Assembly (NCBI GenBank): GCA_002325645.1
Contig: DCSN01000102.1
Location: forward strand, 36,144 to 54,773
Reading direction: 5' to 3'
DNA: 18,630 nucleotides
From: Pseudanabaena sp. UBA1465
GTDB lineage: Bacteria > Cyanobacteriota > Cyanobacteriia > Pseudanabaenales > Pseudanabaenaceae
In this document: positions 12,839 through 18,630 of the stretch, in pieces
How the letters are laid out: each line of letters starts with the position of its first letter
Numbering within the stretch: the first letter of the stretch is position 1
The notes under the pieces: model-generated
Told to the model about the DNA's origin: nothing
The model's database searches: none
Seen by the model: the letters and a program-made list of their open reading frames with translations, nothing else
Made by a program: the position numbers and the translations under genes

Positions 12839-15439
12839 ATGTTATCAGCCTACCGTGACCATGTTGCCGATCGCGCCGCTCAAGGGATTCCGCCCTTACC
12901 ACTCAATGCTCAGCAAGCCTCAGCCCTGTGTGAGCTATTGCAAAATCCCCCCGCAGGCGAAGAGGAGTTTTTACTGTCGTTATTGCGCGATCGCATTCCC
13001 CCTGGAGTCGATCAAGCTGCCTATGTGAAGGCGGGATGGCTAACAGCGATCGCTAAGGGTGAAAGTACATCACCTTTAGTATCTCCAGCCTATGCGGTGG
13101 AACTGCTCGGCACGATGGTCGGTGGCTATAACGTGCAGACGCTGATCGATTTGTTAACTAATGATGATTTAGGTGACTTGGCGGCAACGGCTCTCAAGAA
13201 GACCCTGCTCGTATTTGATGCCTTTAATCAAGTTTTAGAATTATCCAAAACTAACGCCAGAGCGAAGTCAGTCATCGATTCATGGGCAGATGCCGAATGG
13301 TTTACCAGTCGTCCAGCCTTGCCTGAAACTGTGACCGTAACCGTATTTAAAGTCACAGGCGAAATTAATACCGATGACTTCTCTCCTGCATCCCAAGCCT
13401 TCTCCCGTCCCGACATTCCCCTTCATGCGCTCTGTATGTTGGAGTCACGCATTCCCGATGGCTTGAAAACCATTGCCGAACTCAAGCAAAAAGGGCATCC
13501 TGTCGCCTTTGTCGGTGATGTGGTTGGTACAGGTTCTTCTCGCAAATCGGCGATTAACTCGGTGCTGTGGCACATTGGCAATGATATTCCCTTTATTCCC
13601 AATAAGCGATCGGGCGGCGTAATTTTGGGCAGCACGATCGCGCCGATCTTCTTTAACACTGCTGAAGATGCGGGAGCCTTACCAATTCAGTGCGATGTCA
13701 CCAAATTGGAAACTGGTGATGTGATTACGATTCACACTCGCTTAGGTAAGATTACCAATGCCGCAGGGGAAACTCTCTCCACCTTCAGCCTCACCCCCGA
13801 CACGATCGCCGATGAAGTTCGCGCAGGTGGCAGAATCCCGCTCTTAATCGGTCGCAGCTTAACCGCCAGAACCCGTCAAGCTTTGGGACTTCCCGCCAGC
13901 GATGTGTTCATCCTACCCGCCACTCCTGCCGACACAGGCAAAGGCTACACCCTCGCCCAAAAGATGGTCGGCAAAGCTTGCGGTGTGGCGGGTGTGCGTC
14001 CCTACACCTCCTGCGAACCCTTGATGACCACCGTTGGTTCTCAAGATACAACGGGCCCTATGACCCGCGATGAGTTACAGGAACTCGCTTGTTTAGGTTT
14101 TAGCGCTGACTTGGTGATGCAGAGCTTCTGCCATACCGCCGCCTATCCCAAGCCCACCGATATCAAAACCCATAAGGAACTTCCCGACTTCTTCTCCAAT
14201 CGCGGCGGTGTTGCTCTCCGTCCCAACGATGGCATTATCCATTCTTGGTTAAATAGAATGCTCTTACCTGATACCGTCGGCACGGGTGGCGATTCCCATA
14301 CCCGCTTCCCCTTGGGCATTTCCTTCCCCGCAGGTTCAGGACTAGTCGCCTTCGCCGCCGCCCTTGGCATCATGCCCCTCGATATGCCTGAATCAGTATT
14401 AGTGCGCTTTACAGGTGAATTGCAAGCTGGTGTCACTCTGCGTGATGTGGTGAATGCGATTCCCTATATTGCGATTCAACGTGGATTGTTGACCGTTGAG
14501 AAGAAGAACAAAAAGAATGTCTTCGCAGGTCGGATTATGGAAATTGAAGGGTTGCCTGATCTGAAAGTGGAACAAGCCTTTGAACTTACCGATGCCACCG
14601 CCGAGCGCTCCTGTTCTGGTAGCACAATTAAGCTCAGTACAGAAACGGTTGCCGAATACTTGCGATCAAATGTCGCGCTGATGAAGAACATGATCGCTCG
14701 TGGCTACAGCGATGCTAAGACGCTCCTACGCCGTATCGCCAAAATGGAAGAATGGCTGGCTAATCCTGTATTAATGGAAGCCGATCCTGATGCGGAATAT
14801 GTGGAGATCATCGAGATCGATCTCAATGAAATTAAGGAACCAATTGTCGCCGCACCTAACGATCCTGATAATGTGAAGTTGCTCTCGGAAGTGGCAGGCG
14901 ATCGCGTGGATGAAGTGTTTATCGGTTCCTGCATGACCAACATCGGACATTACCGCGCCGCCGCCAAGGTTCTCGAAAAAGAAGCCGCCGTGAAAGCACG
15001 TCTCTGGATCGCACCGCCCACCCGCATGGATGAGTTCCAACTCAAAGAAGAAGGAATCTACAGCACCTTTGGTGTGGCTGGAGCGAGAACGGAAGTTCCT
15101 GGATGCTCTCTCTGCATGGGTAATCAAGCCCGTGTTGGCGATGGCACAACGGTATTCTCTACTTCCACCCGCAACTTCAATAATCGCATGGGTAAGGATG
15201 CTCAAGTCTATCTCGGTTCGGCGGAACTCGCGGCGGTCTGTGCCTTGCTAGGTAAGATTCCGACAGTAGAAGAGTATCAAGCGATCGTCACGAAGAAGAT
15301 CGATCCTTTTGCCAGTGAACTCTATCGCTATCTTAACTTCGATCAGATTGCCAATTTTGAAGATCAAGGTCGGGTGATTGCGTTAGAGGATATGCCGCGT
15401 ATTGAGGACATCTTGGGGATGCCTGTGGCGGCGAAGTAG
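12839..15439 (+). CDS. acnB: Aconitate hydratase B (bifunctional aconitase / 2-methylisocitrate dehydratase)
   Basis: AcnB interconverts citrate and isocitrate through cis-aconitate in the cytoplasm. The 866 residues compare with 865 in E. coli. The N-terminal HEAT-like domain (about 1-160) starts with YRDHVADRAAQGIPPLPLNA and has the PPAGEEEFLL signature. The swivel domain (about 165-370) includes VGTGSSRKSAINSVLWHIG. The catalytic domains follow with DTTGPMTRDEL and GTGGDSHTRFPLG. The [4Fe-4S] ligands are Cys698 (GSCMTNIGH), Cys756 and Cys759 (GCSLCMGNQ), matching the spacing of E. coli Cys710/769/772. No residue seems to be missing. The gap upstream is AT-rich and its promoter is unclear. 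A diverged fragment of the same gene occurs at 7563-7661. The downstream toxin-antitoxin pair starts 90 bases after the stop. Confidence 0.97.
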   Translation: MLSAYRDHVADRAAQGIPPLPLNAQQASALCELLQNPPAGEEEFLLSLLRDRIPPGVDQAAYVKAGWLTAIAKGESTSPLVSPAYAVELLGTMVGGYNVQTLIDLLTNDDLGDLAATALKKTLLVFDAFNQVLELSKTNARAKSVIDSWADAEWFTSRPALPETVTVTVFKVTGEINTDDFSPASQAFSRPDIPLHALCMLESRIPDGLKTIAELKQKGHPVAFVGDVVGTGSSRKSAINSVLWHIGNDIPFIPNKRSGGVILGSTIAPIFFNTAEDAGALPIQCDVTKLETGDVITIHTRLGKITNAAGETLSTFSLTPDTIADEVRAGGRIPLLIGRSLTARTRQALGLPASDVFILPATPADTGKGYTLAQKMVGKACGVAGVRPYTSCEPLMTTVGSQDTTGPMTRDELQELACLGFSADLVMQSFCHTAAYPKPTDIKTHKELPDFFSNRGGVALRPNDGIIHSWLNRMLLPDTVGTGGDSHTRFPLGISFPAGSGLVAFAAALGIMPLDMPESVLVRFTGELQAGVTLRDVVNAIPYIAIQRGLLTVEKKNKKNVFAGRIMEIEGLPDLKVEQAFELTDATAERSCSGSTIKLSTETVAEYLRSNVALMKNMIARGYSDAKTLLRRIAKMEEWLANPVLMEADPDAEYVEIIEIDLNEIKEPIVAAPNDPDNVKLLSEVAGDRVDEVFIGSCMTNIGHYRAAAKVLEKEAAVKARLWIAPPTRMDEFQLKEEGIYSTFGVAGARTEVPGCSLCMGNQARVGDGTTVFSTSTRNFNNRMGKDAQVYLGSAELAAVCALLGKIPTVEEYQAIVTKKIDPFASELYRYLNFDQIANFEDQGRVIALEDMPRIEDILGMPVAAK

Positions 15440-15453
15440 TTAGTTGATTTGCG

Positions 15454-15459
15454 TATAAT
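15454..15459 (+). promoter_or_regulatory. Consensus -10 before the toxin-antitoxin pair
   Basis: TATAAT lies 70 bases before the antitoxin ATG and 14 bases after the acnB stop. No convincing -35 is seen. It suggests that the pair has its own promoter rather than relying on acnB readthrough. Confidence 0.3.
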
Positions 15460-15529
15460 GTTAGGGTGAGTCTATAAAGGGCTTGCCCTATATATTATTT
15501 TTGATTTCGCCGATTAAGGATAAATAACT

Positions 15530-15838
15530 ATGATTGACTTTCATCTATCTGTCCAACCACAAACAGAACAAAGACTTAGAAAAATTTTAAGTCAGGTGCA
15601 AGATACTGAGATGTTTGCAAGGAATATTATTTCCTATCAAATTTCAGAATTACAAAAAGGGATCTTAAACTTGCGATTAGATTTAAAGGAATTTGAACAA
15701 AAATATCAAATGACTTCTGAAGACTTCCAAGAGAGATTTTCTAAAGGGCTTTTAGGCGATGATGTGGACTTTATGGTTTGGTCAGGTTTGTACGAAATGC
15801 TCTGTCACAATCAGATGCAGCTTAGCGAATTGAGATGA
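15530..15838 (+). CDS. Probable antitoxin of a TumE-type toxin-antitoxin pair
   Basis: This 102-residue protein has a mostly helical, charged N-terminal half. The C-terminal block has the shape KYQMTSEDFQERFSKGLLGDD followed by DFMVWSGLYEML. That block is a recurrent signature of small cyanobacterial proteins encoded just before TumE/DUF6516 genes. No classical DNA-binding motif is obvious, so autoregulation cannot be read from the sequence. AAGGA at 15516-15520 supports the ATG at 15530. The stop overlaps the next start as ATGA, so the two products are made in coupled fashion, as is usual for type II antitoxin-toxin pairs. The antitoxin role is inferred from order and pairing. Confidence 0.65.
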   Translation: MIDFHLSVQPQTEQRLRKILSQVQDTEMFARNIISYQISELQKGILNLRLDLKEFEQKYQMTSEDFQERFSKGLLGDDVDFMVWSGLYEMLCHNQMQLSELR

Positions 15839-16200
15839 TTGACACTTATTTTATCGAGATTGAGCAAATAATTCGGGAATTCCCAAATGTACGGTTTGTC
15901 TCACTGAATAAGAAAATTTATAACGCTACTCAAGGTTATATTGGTGGCTCAATTATCTTTGAAAATAATCATCGCTTGGATTTTGTGGAGGTTAAAAATA
16001 CTGACATTCAACAGAAGTTAAAATATCGATATCATTACATGGATGAAAATCAAGTCATGATTTTTCGCTATGATAATGCTCCCCATCATGCTGAAGTTTC
16101 TACCTTTCCACATCATAAGCATGAAGGTGATGATATTAAAGAATCTCCTGAAATTATTCTCTATCAGGTGCTTTTAGAGATTGCTCAAAATCAGAGATAA
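15835..16200 (+). CDS. TumE/DUF6516 family probable toxin
   Basis: The 121-residue protein matches the TumE-like (formerly DUF6516) pattern. It has an N-terminal helix, a strand-rich core GYIGGSIIFENNHRLDFVEV, the block QKLKYRYHYMDENQVMIFRYDNAPHH and a conserved His-rich stretch FPHHKHEGDD near the C-terminus, then a final helix (ILYQVLLEIAQ). The His and acidic residues would suit a metal-dependent or nuclease-type active site, but the activity of this family is not clear to me. It overlaps the preceding gene by 4 bases. The toxin assignment rests on family and arrangement; it could also be a benign family member. Confidence 0.75.
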   Translation: MIDTYFIEIEQIIREFPNVRFVSLNKKIYNATQGYIGGSIIFENNHRLDFVEVKNTDIQQKLKYRYHYMDENQVMIFRYDNAPHHAEVSTFPHHKHEGDDIKESPEIILYQVLLEIAQNQR

Positions 16201-16212
16201 ATTTTTTAAAGG

Positions 16213-16233
16213 GCGATCGCCTATTCATTTCAT
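16213..16233 (+). repeat. Left copy of direct repeat flanking the DUF1902-HNH cassette
   Basis: The sequence starts with HIP1 and continues CCTATTCATTTCAT. It matches 17261-17281 with one mismatch (CCTATTCGTTTCAT). Weaker similarity continues for about 25 bases on the right of both copies. The copies are 1048 bases apart, one just after the TumE gene and the other just after the HNH gene. Confidence 0.7.
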
Positions 16234-16274
16234 GGGTACAGTCGCTTGATTGCTTGTTGATAGGTTTATGAATG

Positions 16275-16280
16275 TATAAT
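16275..16280 (+). promoter_or_regulatory. Consensus -10 before the DUF1902 gene
   Basis: TATAAT lies 28 bases before the DUF1902 ATG. TTGTTG at 16254-16259 is a possible -35, though the 15-base spacing is short. It would drive the DUF1902, small-partner and HNH genes. Confidence 0.35.
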
Positions 16281-16307
16281 AAGAACTAAGTTAATCGGTT
16301 GTTGTGC

Positions 16308-16520
16308 ATGACAAGTCATTACAAAATTGAGGCGTTTTGGGATCAAGAGGCTCAGGTCTGGGTTGCTGAGAGTCCTGATATTCTGGGCTTGGTAACGGAA
16401 GCTGATAACCTCGATCGCCTGACTAATAAACTTAAACAGATGATTCCCGAATTGCTTGCGGCTAATCATCAGATGGCTATTAAGAACAACAAAAATATCG
16501 CGTTTGAATTAATAATCTAG
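16308..16520 (+). CDS. DUF1902 (HicB-like) protein
   Basis: The 70-residue protein starts at the ATG at 16308; the TTG at 16299 is less likely. It reads HYKIEAFWDQEAQVWVAESP, then DILGLVTEADNLDRLTNKLKQMIPELL. This is the DUF1902 fold, related to the HicB antitoxin partial RNase-H-like domain. Such genes are normally paired with a HicA RNase toxin gene, but none is present here. The next gene starts 17 bases downstream on the same strand. The gene may be an orphan antitoxin, or may work with the small downstream protein. Confidence 0.8.
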   Translation: MTSHYKIEAFWDQEAQVWVAESPDILGLVTEADNLDRLTNKLKQMIPELLAANHQMAIKNNKNIAFELII

Positions 16521-16537
16521 TCAATCAGAGTAAATTT

Positions 16538-16780
16538 ATGGCTGCAACACTTGTCAAACCGTCATTACTAATTCATGAGATTTGCGTTGAGAAAGTTGGA
16601 GATATCAGCCTGTTTAGGTTTAGCGATCGCCTACAGGATCGGATGGAGTTGCTTCTGGAGAAAAGAAAAGTCGAGCCACTTTCTGCTGAAGAAATTCCTG
16701 AGTTAGAAACTATTGGAGAGCTAGATCGGATTTTTACACACATGAATGCCATGCTTGCTGCTCAAAATGTCAATTCCTGA
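16538..16780 (+). CDS. Small hypothetical protein, partner of the HNH gene
   Basis: This 80-residue protein reads MAATLVKPSLLIHEICVEKV, then DISLFRFSDRLQDRMELLLEKRKVEPLSAEEIPELETIGELDRIFTHMN in outline. No domain is recognised with confidence. It is mostly helical and acidic in its C-terminal half, which ends in a leucine-spaced helix. It overlaps the HNH gene by 14 bases, so the two are almost certainly co-translated. Small proteins of this look occur before HNH genes in other cyanobacteria (from memory). An antitoxin, inhibitor or targeting role would be a guess. Confidence 0.65.
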   Translation: MAATLVKPSLLIHEICVEKVGDISLFRFSDRLQDRMELLLEKRKVEPLSAEEIPELETIGELDRIFTHMNAMLAAQNVNS

Positions 16781-17219
16781 TGCTATAAGGCGAATTGTCC
16801 GCGAACGGGCAAAATTTGTTTGTGAATATTGTCATTCTCCAGAGCGACTTAGTGCTTCTCGATTTACGCTCGATCATCTCATTCCTGTATCGCTAGGAGG
16901 CTCGGATGATGTTGATAATCTTGCGCTTGCTTGCCGCCGATGTAATGAGAGACGCTATAACTTTGTTGAGGAGATCGATCCCAAAACTCAGGAAGTCGTG
17001 CCAATTTTTAATCCTCGCAAGCAATACTGGTCAGAACATTTTGTTTGGACAGATAACGGTACTGAAATTACAGGGATTACGGCAGTTGGTCGGGCGACTT
17101 GCGATCGCTTTGATCTTAACGATCTGAGATATCCGCAGGAGGACTCGATCCGCGCCACAAGACTTTTTTGGACTCAAACAGGGCTGCATCCGCCAGATGA
17201 TGATGTATGTGAGGTTTAA
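16767..17219 (+). CDS. HNH endonuclease
   Basis: The 150-residue protein starts at the ATG at 16767 (SIPDAIRRIVRERA follows). The in-frame start at 16746 lies inside the upstream gene and adds non-family residues. The HNH/beta-beta-alpha-metal motif is clear: zinc ligands Cys19 and Cys22 (CEYC), catalytic Asp36-His37 (LDHLIP), the GG turn, Asn51 (NLALAC), then Cys56, Cys59 and Asn60 (CRRCN). The zinc-hairpin type resembles Cas9-unrelated, McrA-like HNH proteins of cyanobacteria. The remaining 80 residues have no known motif. It ends the three-gene cassette framed by the direct repeats. Its role could be defence, homing or a toxin; nothing in the sequence decides this. Confidence 0.9.
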   Translation: MSIPDAIRRIVRERAKFVCEYCHSPERLSASRFTLDHLIPVSLGGSDDVDNLALACRRCNERRYNFVEEIDPKTQEVVPIFNPRKQYWSEHFVWTDNGTEITGITAVGRATCDRFDLNDLRYPQEDSIRATRLFWTQTGLHPPDDDVCEV

Positions 17220-17260
17220 CTAAATTAGATTTAGATGAAGATGGTCAACTTTGTAGTATA

Positions 17261-17281
17261 GCGATCGCCTATTCGTTTCAT
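17261..17281 (+). repeat. Right copy of direct repeat flanking the DUF1902-HNH cassette
   Basis: Matches the copy at 16213-16233 in 20 of 21 bases. It begins with a HIP1 octamer and lies 41 bases after the HNH stop. Confidence 0.7.
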
Positions 17282-17372
17282 CAGTAAAATCGCCTTTTGT
17301 TTGGACGACCGCTTATCCATCAATATCACCAGAGATCGCCTAACTACCAGTTGCGTCTACATGGCTTTTTTG

Positions 17373-17390
17373 ACATTCAGATCTGAATGT
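17373..17390. promoter_or_regulatory. 18-bp perfect palindrome
   Basis: ACATTCAGATCTGAATGT equals its own reverse complement with no spacer. That is the form expected of a dimeric regulator or site-specific enzyme target, not of an RNA hairpin with a loop. No adjacent gene is clearly controlled by it. Confidence 0.4.
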
Positions 17391-17737
17391 TTCCCATCAA
17401 GCGATCACTGGCAAAAATTAGTCTGGTCAAGCCTGTTCAGAGCGATCGCTTTGTTTTGTAAGGAGTTTGCGTCATTTGCGGTATGTGTAGAAATCTCAGC
17501 AAGCTATGTGGGGTAGATAAGTGAAATCGGCATTGTAAAGATTTACTTTTATATATAAGTATAGTGTTCTAAATATTTTTGTAGTATCTTGTAGAATGAT
17601 AGGCATAAAGGTTATTGAGAGATATATGGGGTATTTAATATAAACTCTCTATCTGTTAGAAATTTAGCTGTTTTGGTGATTTTGTAGTAAATATCAATTC
17701 TCGAAACCATGCGATAAACCGCATTAATAAAAAAGAG

Positions 17738-18211
17738 GTGAATATCATAAAAAGGTGGAATTCGTTGACGGCGCTTTTAGCTTTTGCGGTTACTGTATCT
17801 GGAGTTACAGCAATTCTAATCTCGCCTAAAGATTCTCTACTTTCTCCAGATTCAGCAGAAGCAAAGTCCGTTAGTTGCGAACGTATGTTAAATGGCAAGA
17901 GTCGAGGAGTTTTGCGTACTACATGGGCAAATGGAGAAGTTTATGAAGAAAAAGTCTTTTTTACTAGATCTAATGGAGCATACTATATAAAGTGGGACAA
18001 CTCTCAAGATTGGTTTCCAATTAGCTTATCTAGGAATAATTTCTCTTTTAAAAGATATCAGAACTGGCAGGATTATTCTGGAATTTGTAGAACAGAACAA
18101 GGACCATTTCCTCCAACTGGTATGGGAGCATCGAACATTGATGTAGTTCGGGGTTCTACGTTTTCTTATCCCAATCAAACACCTGGAAATTTCAAGCTGA
18201 TAATTGATTAG
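17738..18211 (+). CDS. Hypothetical secreted protein
   Basis: The protein is 157 residues from a GTG at 17738. A TTG at 17765 with AAAGGTGG upstream is an alternative start. The N-terminus has a signal peptide or anchor (LTALLAFAVTVSGVTAILIS) followed by AEAKS near residue 43. The mature part is small, polar and aromatic, with WANGEVYEEKVFF, GAYYIKWDNSQDWFPISLS and a proline-rich segment (GPFPPTGMG). Two cysteines (SCERM and ICRTE) could form a disulfide. The strand-rich pattern suggests a small beta-barrel or sandwich. The family is not recognised. It stands alone; codon use is AT-richer than in the backbone genes. Confidence 0.7.
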   Translation: MNIIKRWNSLTALLAFAVTVSGVTAILISPKDSLLSPDSAEAKSVSCERMLNGKSRGVLRTTWANGEVYEEKVFFTRSNGAYYIKWDNSQDWFPISLSRNNFSFKRYQNWQDYSGICRTEQGPFPPTGMGASNIDVVRGSTFSYPNQTPGNFKLIID

Positions 18212-18261
18212 TGTCTTTAATTTCTTACCACTTGAAAAACTAAATATAGAGTATCCGAAAT

Positions 18262-18447
18262 AAACGTCAGGTTCTAAGACAGCTTGCAAAAATAGCGTAA
18301 TTGCTCAATTTAGAGAGAATAAGGACTTAAGGGGATTCAAAGCAGCAAGAATCGACTCAAAAGTAGATAAACCTCTTCTCTTTCCAGTATTAACAACAGA
18401 ACGAATCATCGCAAATAAATCACGCCCCAAATCAGAGTTTATAGAGA
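18262..18447 (-). pseudogene. 3' remnant of a transposase (IS66-like)
   Basis: Read on the minus strand from about 18447 to the TGA at 18305-18307, the frame gives SDLGRDLFAMIRSVVNTGKR, then RGLSTFESILAALNPLKSLF. This resembles the C-terminus of IS66-type transposases, where a conserved segment is followed by a K(R)xGLSxFE-like helix. Everything upstream is lost; the frame meets the tandem repeat at about 18437. After the stop, the minus strand reads ACCTGACGTTTA (near 18262-18274), which could be a worn IS66-type inverted terminus. The family assignment is from memory of the motif only. Confidence 0.5.
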
Positions 18448-18630
18448 ATGGATAGGCGATCACTAGTTAATTGATTTTTTGAGAGGCGATCGCTGGTTGT
18501 GGTGATGAATAGGTGATCGCTGGTTTGGTTGATTTTTAGAGGGGTGATCGCTGTTTATAGGATGGATTGGCGATCGCTGGTTGATTTATTTTTTGAGGGG
18601 TGATCGCTGTTTATGGGATGGATAGGCGAT
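18437..18630 (+). repeat. Tandem repeat of alternating 30- and 26-base HIP1-containing units
   Basis: Every unit starts with GGCGATCGCT or GGTGATCGCT. A-type units (18455-18484, 18512-18542, 18569-18598) continue GGTTxATTGATTTTTTGAG. B-type units (18485-18511, 18543-18568, 18599-18624) continue GTTTATGGGATGGATA or a variant. A-B pairs repeat with a period of 57, 57 and 56 bases. A half B unit precedes them (18437-18454) and the array runs off the window edge. Confidence 0.85.

Larger units (their letters stand above)
17220..17737. other. Gene-poor gap after the HNH gene
   Basis: I see no convincing gene in these 518 bases; the 71-codon ORF at 17301-17516 has no coding character. The stretch holds the right direct repeat (17261-17281), an 18-base palindrome (17373-17390) and, after about 17540, AT-rich DNA with several TATA-like strings that may contain the promoter of the downstream secreted protein. 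Confidence 0.6.

Noticed and set aside
14771..15205. 144-codon minus-strand ORF inside acnB
   Set aside because: It is antisense to the iron-sulfur region of acnB, where the plus-strand protein is fully conserved; it has no family resemblance.
17301..17516. 71-codon ORF as a gene
   Set aside because: No ribosome site, no recognisable domain, unusual composition, and it runs across the palindrome at 17373-17390.
18455..18630. CRISPR array
   Set aside because: Both alternating units are conserved among themselves, so there are no unique spacers; no cas genes are present in the window.

Overview
This window is chromosomal DNA from an oxygenic cyanobacterium. It carries the photosystem I genes psaL and psaI and the cytochrome b6f gene petN. 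It is also dotted with HIP1 palindromes (GCGATCGC), a hallmark of cyanobacterial genomes. The modest GC content and gene types would fit a filamentous Pseudanabaena-like lineage, but that genus guess is weak.

Layout. (1) Positions 1-7594 look like ordinary backbone: the 3' end of a two-receiver signalling protein, lpxA, nth, psaL-psaI, a secreted pentapeptide-repeat protein, petN (29 codons, minus strand), and a DUF928 gene followed by a CHASE2 sensor / class III nucleotide cyclase. Several of the gaps hold large perfect inverted repeats whose arms differ from site to site. (2) Positions 7563-12838 form an accessory island. It opens with a 99-base degenerate copy of the 5' part of acnB, fused onto the end of the cyclase gene. 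It then holds two small minus-strand ORFs, a large single-chain restriction-modification enzyme, a coiled-coil PD-(D/E)xK nuclease-like protein and a DUF29 gene. The intact acnB starts right after it, so related acnB sequence lies on both sides. (3) acnB occupies 12839-15439. (4) Positions 15440-17281 are a second accessory cluster: a TumE-type toxin-antitoxin pair, then a DUF1902 protein, a small partner and an HNH nuclease, the last three framed by a direct repeat of about 21 bases. (5) From 17282 to the end, gene density is low: an 18-base palindrome, a secreted protein of unknown function, the tail of a decayed IS66-like transposase, and a tandem repeat of alternating 30- and 26-base units that runs off the window.

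How the parts work together. The backbone genes serve photosynthetic electron transfer (psaL, psaI, petN), outer-membrane lipid A synthesis (lpxA), base-excision repair (nth), carbon metabolism (acnB) and membrane-coupled nucleotide signalling (DUF928 plus cyclase). The inserted genes are mostly nucleases and toxin-antitoxin parts, as expected for defence or addiction cargo. The restriction-modification gene is itself unusual: a palindromic repeat element of about 107 bases is inserted in frame just before its AdoMet-binding motif, and its base composition changes sharply along its length.
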